Assembly (NCBI RefSeq): GCF_002251735.1
Contig: NZ_NOXS01000033.1
Span: forward strand, 483,737 to 547,736
Source: Elstera cyanobacteriorum
Lineage (GTDB): Bacteria > Pseudomonadota > Alphaproteobacteria > Elsterales > Elsteraceae
Length of the DNA stretch: 64,000 nt
Direction of reading: 5' to 3'
Shown: in pieces, positions 39,100 to 47,053 of the stretch
How the letters are laid out: every line of letters starts with the position of its first letter
Position numbering within the stretch: the first letter of the stretch is position 1
Translations under genes and position numbers: made by a program
The notes under the pieces: generated by a model
Database searches by the model: none
The model's input: the letters and a program-made list of their open reading frames with translations, nothing else
What the model was told of the DNA's origin: nothing

Positions 39100-40043
39100 G
39101 CCGCCCCCCGCCAGCAGGCAAGATGACGCGCCCCCCACGCGGTGAGCGGCGGCGGTTGGGTGCAGGCACTATCGGCCAGGGGGCAGCGCGGGGCGAAGCG
39201 GCAACCGGGGCCACGCTCGTTCGGGGCGGGGAGCGTGCCGGGAATAGGGATCGGGATTTGCCCCACGCTCGGCATGGCGGCGCGCAGACCGCGCAGGTAG
39301 GGATGCTGCGGCATGCTCAGCAAATCTCCTGTCGGCCCGCACTCCACCGTCCGCCCAGCATAGAGGACGTGCAGGTGCTGCGTCAGATGGGCGACAACGC
39401 CGAGATCGTGGCTGACCAGCAGCAGGGCAAGGCCGCGCGCCTCGGTCAGGTCGCGGAGCACTCCAAGAATTTGCCGCTGCACGGTAACATCGAGGGCGGT
39501 GGTCGGCTCGTCAGCGATTAAAAGGCTCGGCTCGCCCGCCAGCGCAATCGCGAGACCAACGCGCTGGCGCTGCCCGCCCGAGAGTTCGTGGGGAAAAGCG
39601 TCGATCCGCCGGGCGGCGTCGGGCAAATGCACCTGCTCTAGAAGGTCCAGCACGGCGGCGCGCAGGGCTTTGCCCCGCAGGCCCTGGTGCAGGGCGATGG
39701 CCTCACCGATCTGATCGCTAACCGTTAGCATCGGGTGCAGGGCCGTCATCGGTTCTTGGAAGACCATGCCGATGCGCTTGCCGCGATAGGCGCGGCGGGC
39801 GTGGGGCGGCAGCGGCAGCAGGTCGGTGCCCTCAAAGCGAATAGCGCCCCGCGCCTGGGCGCCTTCCGGCAGCAGGCCGAGCAGCGCGAGGGCCAGCAGA
39901 GTTTTGCCGGAGCCGCTTTCGCCGACGAGGCCGAGCCTTTGCCCGGCCTTGAGGGTCAGACTGACATCCTCCAACACGGGCACCGGCGCGCCCTTAGGGC
40001 CGAGCGGCAAGGTGAGGGTAAGGCGCTCGACCGCTAGCAGCAT
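39096..40043 (-). CDS. Peptide ABC importer ATPase (DppD-like)
   Basis: 315-residue ATPase with Walker A GESGSGKTLLALALLG, Q-loop FQEPMTALHPMLTV, signature [15 protein letters not shown] and Walker B LLIADEPTTALD. The C-terminal oligopeptide-type tail has Cys residues in RGPGCRFAPRCPLADSAC, which in relatives can hold an Fe-S cluster. It is tightly packed with the permease gene upstream (1-bp overlap) and the second ATPase downstream. Confidence 0.92.
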   Translation of the reverse strand: MLLAVERLTLTLPLGPKGAPVPVLEDVSLTLKAGQRLGLVGESGSGKTLLALALLGLLPEGAQARGAIRFEGTDLLPLPPHARRAYRGKRIGMVFQEPMTALHPMLTVSDQIGEAIALHQGLRGKALRAAVLDLLEQVHLPDAARRIDAFPHELSGGQRQRVGLAIALAGEPSLLIADEPTTALDVTVQRQILGVLRDLTEARGLALLLVSHDLGVVAHLTQHLHVLYAGRTVECGPTGDLLSMPQHPYLRGLRAAMPSVGQIPIPIPGTLPAPNERGPGCRFAPRCPLADSACTQPPPLTAWGARHLACWRGAA

Positions 40044-40861
40044 CAGCGCCGTCCCTTCGGGTCAAGCCGGTCGCGCAACCCATCGCCTAGCAGATTGAAG
40101 CCGAGGACGGAGAGGGCAATGGCGCCGCCCGGCAATAGGGCGAGGTGCGGTGCGCGGGCAAGGTAGGTCTGCGCATCGGCGAGCATGCGGCCCCAACTGG
40201 GGGTCGGCGGGGTAATGCCGACTCCGAGGAACGACAGTCCCGCCTCCGTCAAGATTGCCAGGGCGATTTGAATGGTGGCCTGAACGATCAACCCGCCCGC
40301 CAGCATCGGCAGTAGATGATCCCAGGCAAGGCGCAGGCCGGATTTACCGGAGAGACGGGCGGCGCGGATGTAATCCTGGGTCAATATCCCCAGCGCGGCG
40401 GCGCGGGTGACTCGCGCAAAGACCGGCACGTTGAACAGGCTGATGGCGAGAATGGCGGTTCCTGCCCCGCCGCCGAGCAAGGCGGCAAGAACGATTGCGG
40501 ACAGGATGGCCGGAAAGGCGAACAGCAGATCGGTCAGCCGCAGCACCAAAAGCTCGATCCATCCGCGTTTTAGCGCAGCGAGCAGCCCGAGGGCGGCGCC
40601 GAGCACTAGGCCAATGGCGACGGCAGTGACGGCGACCGAGAGGGAGTTCCAGGCGCCGACCATCAGTTGCGCGGCAAGGTCGCGGCCCATCGCGTCGGTC
40701 CCCAGGCCGCCCGCCCCGCCGAAGGGGGCTTGCAGCCGCTGTGGGATGCGCAGGCGCAACGGGTCGGCGGGCAACCAAAAGCGGGAGAGTAGGGCGACCA
40801 GCAGAACCGCCCCGGTTATGCTTCCGCCGATCCCCAGAGATATTTCGGCGCGGCGCATCAT
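40043..40861 (-). CDS. Peptide ABC importer permease (DppC-like)
   Basis: 272-residue permease of the BPD_transp_1 family. A first TM lies near the N-terminus, then FGTDAMGRD-like sequence (LGTDAMGRDLAAQLMVGA), and an EAA loop ARVTRAAALGILTQDYIRAARLSG. The C-terminal part is LSFLGVGITPPTPSWGRML, a hallmark of DppC/OppC proteins. ATG 40861 overlaps the upstream stop as ATGA and is chosen; ATG 40891 is also in frame. Confidence 0.9.
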   Translation of the reverse strand: MMRRAEISLGIGGSITGAVLLVALLSRFWLPADPLRLRIPQRLQAPFGGAGGLGTDAMGRDLAAQLMVGAWNSLSVAVTAVAIGLVLGAALGLLAALKRGWIELLVLRLTDLLFAFPAILSAIVLAALLGGGAGTAILAISLFNVPVFARVTRAAALGILTQDYIRAARLSGKSGLRLAWDHLLPMLAGGLIVQATIQIALAILTEAGLSFLGVGITPPTPSWGRMLADAQTYLARAPHLALLPGGAIALSVLGFNLLGDGLRDRLDPKGRR

Positions 40862-41805
40862 CCGGCCCGGCGCAAACGCGGATCGAGCCATAGATAGGCG
40901 AGATCGACCAGCAGATTGACGGTAATCACCACGGCGGCCAGCAGCATCGCCACATCCTTCACCACGATCAGATCACGCTGGTTCATGGCTTGATAGAGCA
41001 GCCGCCCGAGGCCGGGCAGGGCGAAAATATTCTCCACCAGAATCGCCCCGGCGACGAGGAAGGAGAATTGCAACCCCAGGATCGTTACGATGGGCACCAG
41101 GGCAGCGCGCAGGGCGTGGCGCACCAGTACCCGCTGGTCGGACAGGCCCTTCGCCCGGGCGGTGCGGATATAGTCTTCGCTCAAAACCTCCAGCACCGCC
41201 GCGCGAGCCACCCGGGTCAAAATCGCCGCCTGGGGCAGGGCGAGCGCCAGCGCGGGCAGCAGCAGCGCGTGCAGCCCCGGCAGCAGCCCCTGTCCCCAGC
41301 CGGGAAAACTACCCACGGGGAACAGCGGCCAGGTTAGGGCGAAGCCGAGGATCAGTAGAAGACCAATCCAAAAATTCGGTACCGCCACCCCCAGTTGCGC
41401 AAAAATCATCACCCCGGTATCGGCGGCCCGCCCGTGTTTGGCGGCGGCCAGGGTGCCGAGCGGCAGGGCGATCAGCGTGGAGAGGGCAATCGCCAGCAGC
41501 GCCAGGGGCAAGGTCAGGCTCAGTCGGTCGGCGATCAACTCCGCTACCGGCACGCGATAGGTATAGCTGAGGCCAAAATCACCGTGCAGCATGCCCCAGA
41601 TCCAGCCGAGGTAGCGCGCGGCGGCAGGACCGTCGAGGCCCAATTCGCGGCGCACGGCAGCCAGCGTATCGGGCTGCGCCTCCAGCCCCAGCATCACCGC
41701 CGCCGGGTCGCCGGGCAGCACTTCGAGCAGCGTGAACAGCACCAGCGATCCCAAAATCAGGGTCGCAAGCGCCGTGCCGAGGCGGGAGAGGAGCGGGCGG
41801 AGCAT
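40858..41805 (-). CDS. Peptide ABC importer permease (DppB-like)
   Basis: 315-residue permease. N-terminal TM1 is followed by LEVLPGDPAAVMLG (the DppB/OppB PGDP motif). GDFGLSYTYRVPV, the EAA loop AVLEVLSEDYIRTARAKGLS and LVENIFALPGLGRLLYQAMNQRD are also diagnostic. ATG 41805 is chosen; a TTG at 41829 is possible but overlaps a hairpin region. The binding-protein gene lies upstream beyond that hairpin. Confidence 0.91.
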   Translation of the reverse strand: MLRPLLSRLGTALATLILGSLVLFTLLEVLPGDPAAVMLGLEAQPDTLAAVRRELGLDGPAAARYLGWIWGMLHGDFGLSYTYRVPVAELIADRLSLTLPLALLAIALSTLIALPLGTLAAAKHGRAADTGVMIFAQLGVAVPNFWIGLLLILGFALTWPLFPVGSFPGWGQGLLPGLHALLLPALALALPQAAILTRVARAAVLEVLSEDYIRTARAKGLSDQRVLVRHALRAALVPIVTILGLQFSFLVAGAILVENIFALPGLGRLLYQAMNQRDLIVVKDVAMLLAAVVITVNLLVDLAYLWLDPRLRRAG

Positions 41806-41825
41806 CGGGGCCAATACGGTTAGCG

Positions 41826-41859
41826 GCAAAACGGGGCGGCGCCGGGCTGGGCCGCCCCG
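41826..41859 (-). terminator. Leaky terminator/attenuator after the peptide-binding gene
   Basis: On the minus strand: stem CGGGGCGGC / GCCGCCCCG with a 10-base loop, followed by TTTT. It lies between the SBP stop (41867) and the first permease start within the same operon. Confidence 0.72.
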
Positions 41860-41866
41860 ATGGCGC

Positions 41867-43363
41867 CTAGTGCCAGCTTACCTCCACGACATCGTTTGCC
41901 GGAATGGGCTGATTGTCCCATAGGCCTTTTAGCTTGGCGTTCCAAACGCCGAGTTTCGGCAGCAAGAAGAGAAAGAGCGCCGGGGCGTCTTCGGCAAGCT
42001 GCTTCTGCGCTTTACCCAACAGGGCGAGGCGCTGGGGCGTATCGGCGGTGGCGTTAACCTCGGCCATGATCGCCTTCATTGCGGCGTTCTGATAGTTGAA
42101 GTAATAGGCGTCGCGCGCATAAATCCCGATATCCAGCGGCTCGGTATGGGCGACGATGGTCATATCATAGTCGGTGCGCTTGAAGACTTGATCGAGCCAT
42201 TGGCCGGGGAACTCAATCGGCTCCAGCGTCAGCGTCACGCCAATATCCTGGAACATCGCCGCCATAACTTCGGCACTACGGCGGGCGTAGGTCATTTGCG
42301 GGACGCGCAGGGTTAGGCTGAAGCCGTTCGGATACCCTGCAGTCGCCAGCGCCGCCTTAGCCGCTTTCGGATCATAGGGCAGCACGCTGGTTAGATCGAT
42401 GTAGCCGGGCTGGCCGGGGGAAAAATGGCTGCCGATGGGCTGGCCAATGCCGTTATAGGCGGCGTCGACCAATGCCTTGCGGTCGACGGCCTGGGTTAAG
42501 GCTCGGCGCACGCGCGCATCATCGAGCGGTTTGCGAGCATTGTTGAACCCGGCGACGATTTCGCCTTCCGTGCTGCCCGCCACGGTCTTAAAGCGCGGGT
42601 CTTTCTGGAAGTCTTCGAACAGTTCCGGCGCGCCGAGGTTTGGCATCGCGTCCACTTCCCCGGCTTTCAGCGCAGCGGCTTGGGCTTGCGCGTCGCCGAT
42701 GAAGCGGAAGATCACCTTGTCGAGTTTCACTTGAGCGGCGGCCCGGTAGGCCGGGTTCTTTTCCAGCACCACCCGGTCGCCGCGCGTCCAGGCCGCGAAC
42801 TTGAAGGCGCCGGTACCGATGGGATTTGTCTTATTGGTTGCCGCGCTTTTCTCGCTAAAAATCACTGCGTCGCCCCAGCCCAGGTTCCATAGAAACAGGC
42901 CGGTCGGACGCTTTAGCGTGATCACTACGGTCTGTGCGTCGGGGGTTGCGACCTCGGCAATCGGTTCGAACAATTGCTTTTGGGCATTGGTCGAATCGGG
43001 CGCGCGGGCGCGGTCGAGGCTGAATTTCACGTCGGCGCTGGTCAGCGGGCTGCCGTCATGGAAGGTAACATCGCTTTCGAGCGTGAACCGATAGGTCAGC
43101 CCATCGTCCGACAGCGTCCAGCTTTTCGCCAGGGCGGGCTGCACGGCACCGCTACGGTCGATGCGTGTGAGACCTTCGTAAATATTGCGATAGGTGACTT
43201 CGCGGATCGCGGCGGCTGCCCCTGTCGTTGGATCGAGGTTCGGCGGTTCGATGGGCATCGCCAGCGTTAGCGTACCAGGACCGGCCGCTTGGCCGAATGC
43301 GAGCGTGCTGGCAATCACCCCGGCCAAGGCAAGCGCGGGGACCAGATGAAAACTCCGAGGCAT
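41867..43363 (-). CDS. Peptide-binding protein, SBP_bac_5 family
   Basis: 498-residue periplasmic protein with a signal peptide (MPRSFHLVPALALAGVIAST..., cleaved near FGQA). Family-5 marks are IEPPNLDPTTGAAAAIREV, YRNIYEGLTRIDRSG, FHDGSPLTSADVKFSLDRA and NPIGTGAFKFAAWTRGDRV. It binds di- or oligopeptides or related ligands for the downstream permeases. It lies 11 bp behind the P1 aminopeptidase gene. Confidence 0.93.
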   Translation of the reverse strand: MPRSFHLVPALALAGVIASTLAFGQAAGPGTLTLAMPIEPPNLDPTTGAAAAIREVTYRNIYEGLTRIDRSGAVQPALAKSWTLSDDGLTYRFTLESDVTFHDGSPLTSADVKFSLDRARAPDSTNAQKQLFEPIAEVATPDAQTVVITLKRPTGLFLWNLGWGDAVIFSEKSAATNKTNPIGTGAFKFAAWTRGDRVVLEKNPAYRAAAQVKLDKVIFRFIGDAQAQAAALKAGEVDAMPNLGAPELFEDFQKDPRFKTVAGSTEGEIVAGFNNARKPLDDARVRRALTQAVDRKALVDAAYNGIGQPIGSHFSPGQPGYIDLTSVLPYDPKAAKAALATAGYPNGFSLTLRVPQMTYARRSAEVMAAMFQDIGVTLTLEPIEFPGQWLDQVFKRTDYDMTIVAHTEPLDIGIYARDAYYFNYQNAAMKAIMAEVNATADTPQRLALLGKAQKQLAEDAPALFLFLLPKLGVWNAKLKGLWDNQPIPANDVVEVSWH

Positions 43364-43374
43364 ACTCCCCTCCC

Positions 43375-44409
43375 TTAACTGTTCTTCTGCTGTTTTAGGG
43401 ATCGATAGGACGGAAAAGCCCCCAGGCTCTCCGCTTCATACACACCGCGCGCGACGGCCCGGGCTAGGCAGTCGGCGGCGGCTTGCCCGACGCGGGCCAG
43501 CCGGTCGGGCGACACGCCCGATCCGTCACCGGTCGCAAGCGCAAAGACCGAATCGCCGTCGAACGGCGTATGCACCGGGCGGACGGCGCGGGCAAGCCCG
43601 TCCTGGGCCATTATCGCCATGCGGTGGGCGTCGGTCTTGGTCAGCGGCGCATTCGTCGCCACGACCGCGAGCGTGGTATTGGCGCCAATCTGCGGTACCG
43701 CCGTTTCGGTCCAGTCGGTTAGGGCGGCAATTGGATGGAGTGGGGGTTCTTGCCCGCCCAATTCCCCCGCCTGCTCGAACGGCCACGCCCAGAAGCTGAG
43801 CGTGCTGGGGTGCAGCACCGAGCCGACGGGATTGACGGCGACCAGCGCCCCGACCCAATCACCGCCGGTATAGAGCGAGGCGGTCCCAAGGCCGCCTTTC
43901 AGTTTTCCCGCTTTGGCGCCATAGCCTGCCCCGGCATTACCTTGCGCCACCTCCAACCCAGCGGCGGCACAGGCGGCGCGCGCGAGGGCGCGGTACGGCG
44001 GCTCCGCCCAGTCTTTGACGCCGCCGTTTAGGAGGTCGAACAGAATGGCGGCGGGAACGATGGGGACGCGGGCCGTGCCGACCGGAAAACCGATGCCCTG
44101 GGCCGCGAGAAAATCCATCACCCCACTGGCCGCATCGAGCCCGAAGGCCGATCCCCCGGACAGGCAGAGCGCGTGGACCCGCGCCACCAGGGCCGACGGG
44201 GCGAGCAGATCGGTTTCTTTGGTGCCCGGCGCCCCGCCGCGAATATCGCAGGCGGCAATCGCGGGCTGATCGGGCAGGATAACGGTGACGCCGGTCCAGA
44301 CGGTGCGGTCTTCCGCTTGGCCGACGCGCAGTCCGGGCACATCGGTGATCGCATTGCGCGGACCGGGGGCGCCGTCCTGGGGGCTGAAAGCGGGCGCGGT
44401 TGCGGCCAT
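43375..44409 (-). CDS. P1-family peptidase (DmpA-like aminopeptidase)
   Basis: 344-residue N-terminal-nucleophile peptidase of the DmpA/BapA family. These enzymes self-cleave and then release N-terminal residues, including D- and beta-amino acids in some members. Typical stretches are NAITDVPGLRVGQAED, CDIRGGAPGTKETDLL, LSGGSAFGLDAASGVM and GAKAGKLKGGLGTAS. The probable cleavage/nucleophile region is GANTTLAVVATNAPLTK. No signal peptide is seen. It opens the peptide-uptake operon, so it probably processes imported peptides. Confidence 0.9.
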   Translation of the reverse strand: MAATAPAFSPQDGAPGPRNAITDVPGLRVGQAEDRTVWTGVTVILPDQPAIAACDIRGGAPGTKETDLLAPSALVARVHALCLSGGSAFGLDAASGVMDFLAAQGIGFPVGTARVPIVPAAILFDLLNGGVKDWAEPPYRALARAACAAAGLEVAQGNAGAGYGAKAGKLKGGLGTASLYTGGDWVGALVAVNPVGSVLHPSTLSFWAWPFEQAGELGGQEPPLHPIAALTDWTETAVPQIGANTTLAVVATNAPLTKTDAHRMAIMAQDGLARAVRPVHTPFDGDSVFALATGDGSGVSPDRLARVGQAAADCLARAVARGVYEAESLGAFPSYRSLKQQKNS

Positions 44410-44628
44410 TATGCCCCCCTCCGCGCTCCGAAAGCGGAGCGGCGGGCCGTGCGGCAGTGCAATAAAGGCCGGGCGCAGCGCGGGCTCATGCCCGACCCTA
44501 GGCTGTTGCGGCGCACAAGGTCAAGGGGCTGTGACAAAGCCGACGCGGCGGAATGTCGCAATTTCGCGCTTGACAGGAGCGCCAAGTTTCCGCGCTATGC
44601 CGCGACTTATTCTGTCGTGAGATCGCCT

Positions 44629-45918
44629 ATGTCAGTTCATTTCTTGCGTGAGTCGGTTCTTGGCGAGGTTCACGCTCGCCCCTTCACGCCGCTGACGCCG
44701 CCGCGCCGGGTGCTGCATTTCGCCTTTTTCACCGATTTGGCGGCGGCCCGGGCTGACCGCGATAAGCTGCTGGCCCTGTGCGCCACAGCCGGGGCCGCGG
44801 CCCCTTTGCCGGATGCGAAGCACCATCGGCTGACCTTGCCCCCCACGTTGGGCGGCGGCAGTTTGCGCTGGGAACAGCACTCGGAATTCACCACCTATAC
44901 GCTGGATTTCCCCGACGAGAGTGGGGTGATCTTTCCGCCCTGCCCGGCCTGGGCGCGCTTCGAAGCGATCCTGCCGCCGCCCGGCCCGCTGCTGGTGGCG
45001 GTGGATTTGCAGATCGTTCCAGCGCAAGCGGGGCTTGATCTGACGAAGATTTTCGACCCGGCCTCCTTGGCCGTTTCCGCTTTCGATTTCGGTGCGGCCC
45101 TGGTCGCCACTGATTTCCGCGCCGATGGGCAGTTGCAGGCGGGCGGTGGCACCGTGCGGCTGCTGGTGCAGGATCAAGGCCTGACGCCGCAGCGCGCCGG
45201 GGCGCTAGTACAGCGGCTGCTGGAGGTCGAGACCTATCGGCTATTCGCCCTGCTCGGACTGCCGGAGGCACACCGCCTCGGCCCCATCGTCCGCCGCATC
45301 GAAGCCGATCTAACCCGTATCGCTCGCGCAATGGCCGAGGCGCGCGATCTTGTCTCTGATAACGCTTTGCTCGATGAATTGACCCTGCTGGCCGCCGAGC
45401 TGGAGGCGGAGGCCAATGCCGCCAGTTACCGCTTTAGCGCTAGCCGGGCCTATGACGGGATCATCCAGCAGCGGCTCGCGGCTTTGGGGGATCGGTCAGT
45501 CGGGGAGTATCCGACCATCGGCGCTTTTCTGGCCCGGCGCCTCGCCCCGGCCATGCGCACCTGTACGATGTTGGAAGAACGGCTGGAAACGCTGGCGGGC
45601 AAACTGTCGCGCGCCGCGCATCTGCTGCGCACCCGCGTCGATGTTGCCATCGAACAGCAAAACCGCAGCCTGCTGGAAGCGATGAACCTGCGCGCCCGCC
45701 AGCAGTTCCGATTGCAACAGACCGTCGAAGGCCTGTCGATTGCGGCCATCGCTTATTATGTCGTGTCGCTGGCGGCCTATGTGTTCAAAGGGCTGAAGGA
45801 AGCGGGCTTGCCGCTCGATCCAACGATCGGCACGGCGCTGGCGGTGCCGCCGATTGTGGCGGCAGTCGCCCTAACCGTGCGACGCATTCGGCGCCATCAC
45901 GGTAAAGAAACCGAATAG
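44629..45918 (+). CDS. DUF3422 membrane protein
   Basis: 429-residue protein of DUF3422. The N-terminus LRESVLGEVHARPFTPLTPP is characteristic of the family. A cytoplasmic alpha-beta part is followed by a long helical stretch (about 270-360) with coiled-coil character. Two C-terminal transmembrane segments follow (VEGLSIAAIAYYVVSLAAYV and IGTALAVPPIVAAVALTV). The role is unknown. The start codon has only a weak ribosome-binding site; the preceding 219 bp hold a short hairpin (44424-44441) and TTGACA at 44570, which may belong to its promoter. Confidence 0.86.
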   Translation: MSVHFLRESVLGEVHARPFTPLTPPRRVLHFAFFTDLAAARADRDKLLALCATAGAAAPLPDAKHHRLTLPPTLGGGSLRWEQHSEFTTYTLDFPDESGVIFPPCPAWARFEAILPPPGPLLVAVDLQIVPAQAGLDLTKIFDPASLAVSAFDFGAALVATDFRADGQLQAGGGTVRLLVQDQGLTPQRAGALVQRLLEVETYRLFALLGLPEAHRLGPIVRRIEADLTRIARAMAEARDLVSDNALLDELTLLAAELEAEANAASYRFSASRAYDGIIQQRLAALGDRSVGEYPTIGAFLARRLAPAMRTCTMLEERLETLAGKLSRAAHLLRTRVDVAIEQQNRSLLEAMNLRARQQFRLQQTVEGLSIAAIAYYVVSLAAYVFKGLKEAGLPLDPTIGTALAVPPIVAAVALTVRRIRRHHGKETE

Positions 45919-45920
45919 CA

Positions 45921-45944
45921 AAGGCCGGGGAAATCCCCGGCCTT
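45921..45944. terminator. Bidirectional hairpin between DUF3422 and patatin-like genes
   Basis: Perfect 10-bp stem AAGGCCGGGG / CCCCGGCCTT with AAAT loop, two bases after the DUF3422 stop and 22 bp before the stop of the convergent gene. Confidence 0.75.
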
Positions 45945-45966
45945 CACGATTTGGGGCAGCCTAGTC

Positions 45967-46971
45967 TTAGACGCCCAGCTTAGCCTTATTCTTTTCGATA
46001 AAGACTTTCCCGCTCTCATACCCAACCGCGAAGAGGCGATTGAGGTTCGAGCTGGACCAGTCCAGCGCCGCCGGCTGCATCTTCGGCGGAATTTTGAAGT
46101 TCAGGATCAGCAGGTCCGACTTGTCTTTATCGTGATGCAGTTCTTGGAACAGCTTCAAGTCGGCGTGACCGAGGGCGACCAGCGGGGTAATGATCTGCTG
46201 GCCAAACGCATCCCACAGGTTGCGCGGCTCGTGCAGCAGCCCATCGATCGCGATGGCATCGAACACGACGATCAGATCCAGATCGGGTTCGTTTTCCATG
46301 AGGCCCTTGAAATTGAAAGCGTCACGCGAGGCGCCTTCGATGTAGAGCTTGCCGTCGATTTCATAGGGCGAATAGAAGAAGGGATAAGATAGCGACGCCT
46401 GGAAATGAGCGAGATCGATCTGATCTTTTTTGAAGATCGCCATCTTATTGTCGGTCAGACAGTAAGCATTCAGGTAAATATCGGCGGGCAGCTTGTGCAG
46501 CGCGTCAAAATCGACCATCTGCTTAATGAATTGGGCATGCGCGCAGAAACCCTGACTGAACAGCGACAGGTTAGACGGCATCAGCCCCGCCCACCAGAAC
46601 TGCACCCAATCCGACAGGAATTTTTCTGACGGCGTCATCCCAAGTTGGTTCACGATGCGCGAATAGCCGGGCATCATTGACAGGGCGGTGCGGTAAAGCG
46701 CCGCCGCCGGGCCGGGCTTGGTGAAGATCTTATAGTTGATCGGGAACATATTGTAGATGGCGTCCGAGACGCCGAAATTCACCGAATTGCGCAGTGATTC
46801 CTCGCGCGTCATGTTCAACGGTGCAAGGTAGGACAGGCCAACGACCCCGCCGCCGCCAGCCATTGAGTAGACGTCAAATTTAACGCCTGCTTCCTCGAAC
46901 GCCAGCAGTGCGCCGGTCATCAAAGTATAGTCCGGGGCGCCACCGCCCAATACGAGAGCCTTCTTACCCAC
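45967..46971 (-). CDS. Patatin-like protein lacking catalytic residues
   Basis: 334-residue protein with a patatin-type fold start (KKALVLGGGAPDYTLMTGALLAFEEAG). Active patatins have a GxSxG nucleophile elbow; here the position reads SMAGGGGVVGL, with Gly in place of Ser. The usual DG(G/A) catalytic Asp is replaced by IEGASRDAF, and the Arg of the oxyanion loop is missing. It is therefore probably not a lipase but could bind lipid. GTG 46971 has GGAGG five to six bases upstream. It is downstream of the polyketide synthase gene on the same strand, with a hairpin between them. Confidence 0.8.
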   Translation of the reverse strand: MGKKALVLGGGAPDYTLMTGALLAFEEAGVKFDVYSMAGGGGVVGLSYLAPLNMTREESLRNSVNFGVSDAIYNMFPINYKIFTKPGPAAALYRTALSMMPGYSRIVNQLGMTPSEKFLSDWVQFWWAGLMPSNLSLFSQGFCAHAQFIKQMVDFDALHKLPADIYLNAYCLTDNKMAIFKKDQIDLAHFQASLSYPFFYSPYEIDGKLYIEGASRDAFNFKGLMENEPDLDLIVVFDAIAIDGLLHEPRNLWDAFGQQIITPLVALGHADLKLFQELHHDKDKSDLLILNFKIPPKMQPAALDWSSSNLNRLFAVGYESGKVFIEKNKAKLGV

Positions 46972-47016
46972 GCGAGCCTCCACATCTTAAAAAAAAGTTT
47001 GGTGAAAAGGAGAGAG

Positions 47017-47038
47017 GGGGGAGAGATGACCCTCCCCC
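47017..47038 (-). terminator. Hairpin between the PKS and patatin-like genes
   Basis: GGGGGAG / CTCCCCC, 7-bp stem with an 8-base loop, followed on the minus strand by pyrimidine-rich DNA and a T8 run at about 46996-46989. It may be a partial terminator that lowers expression of the downstream gene. Confidence 0.5.
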
Positions 47039-47053
47039 GAAAACGCTTCAGGC

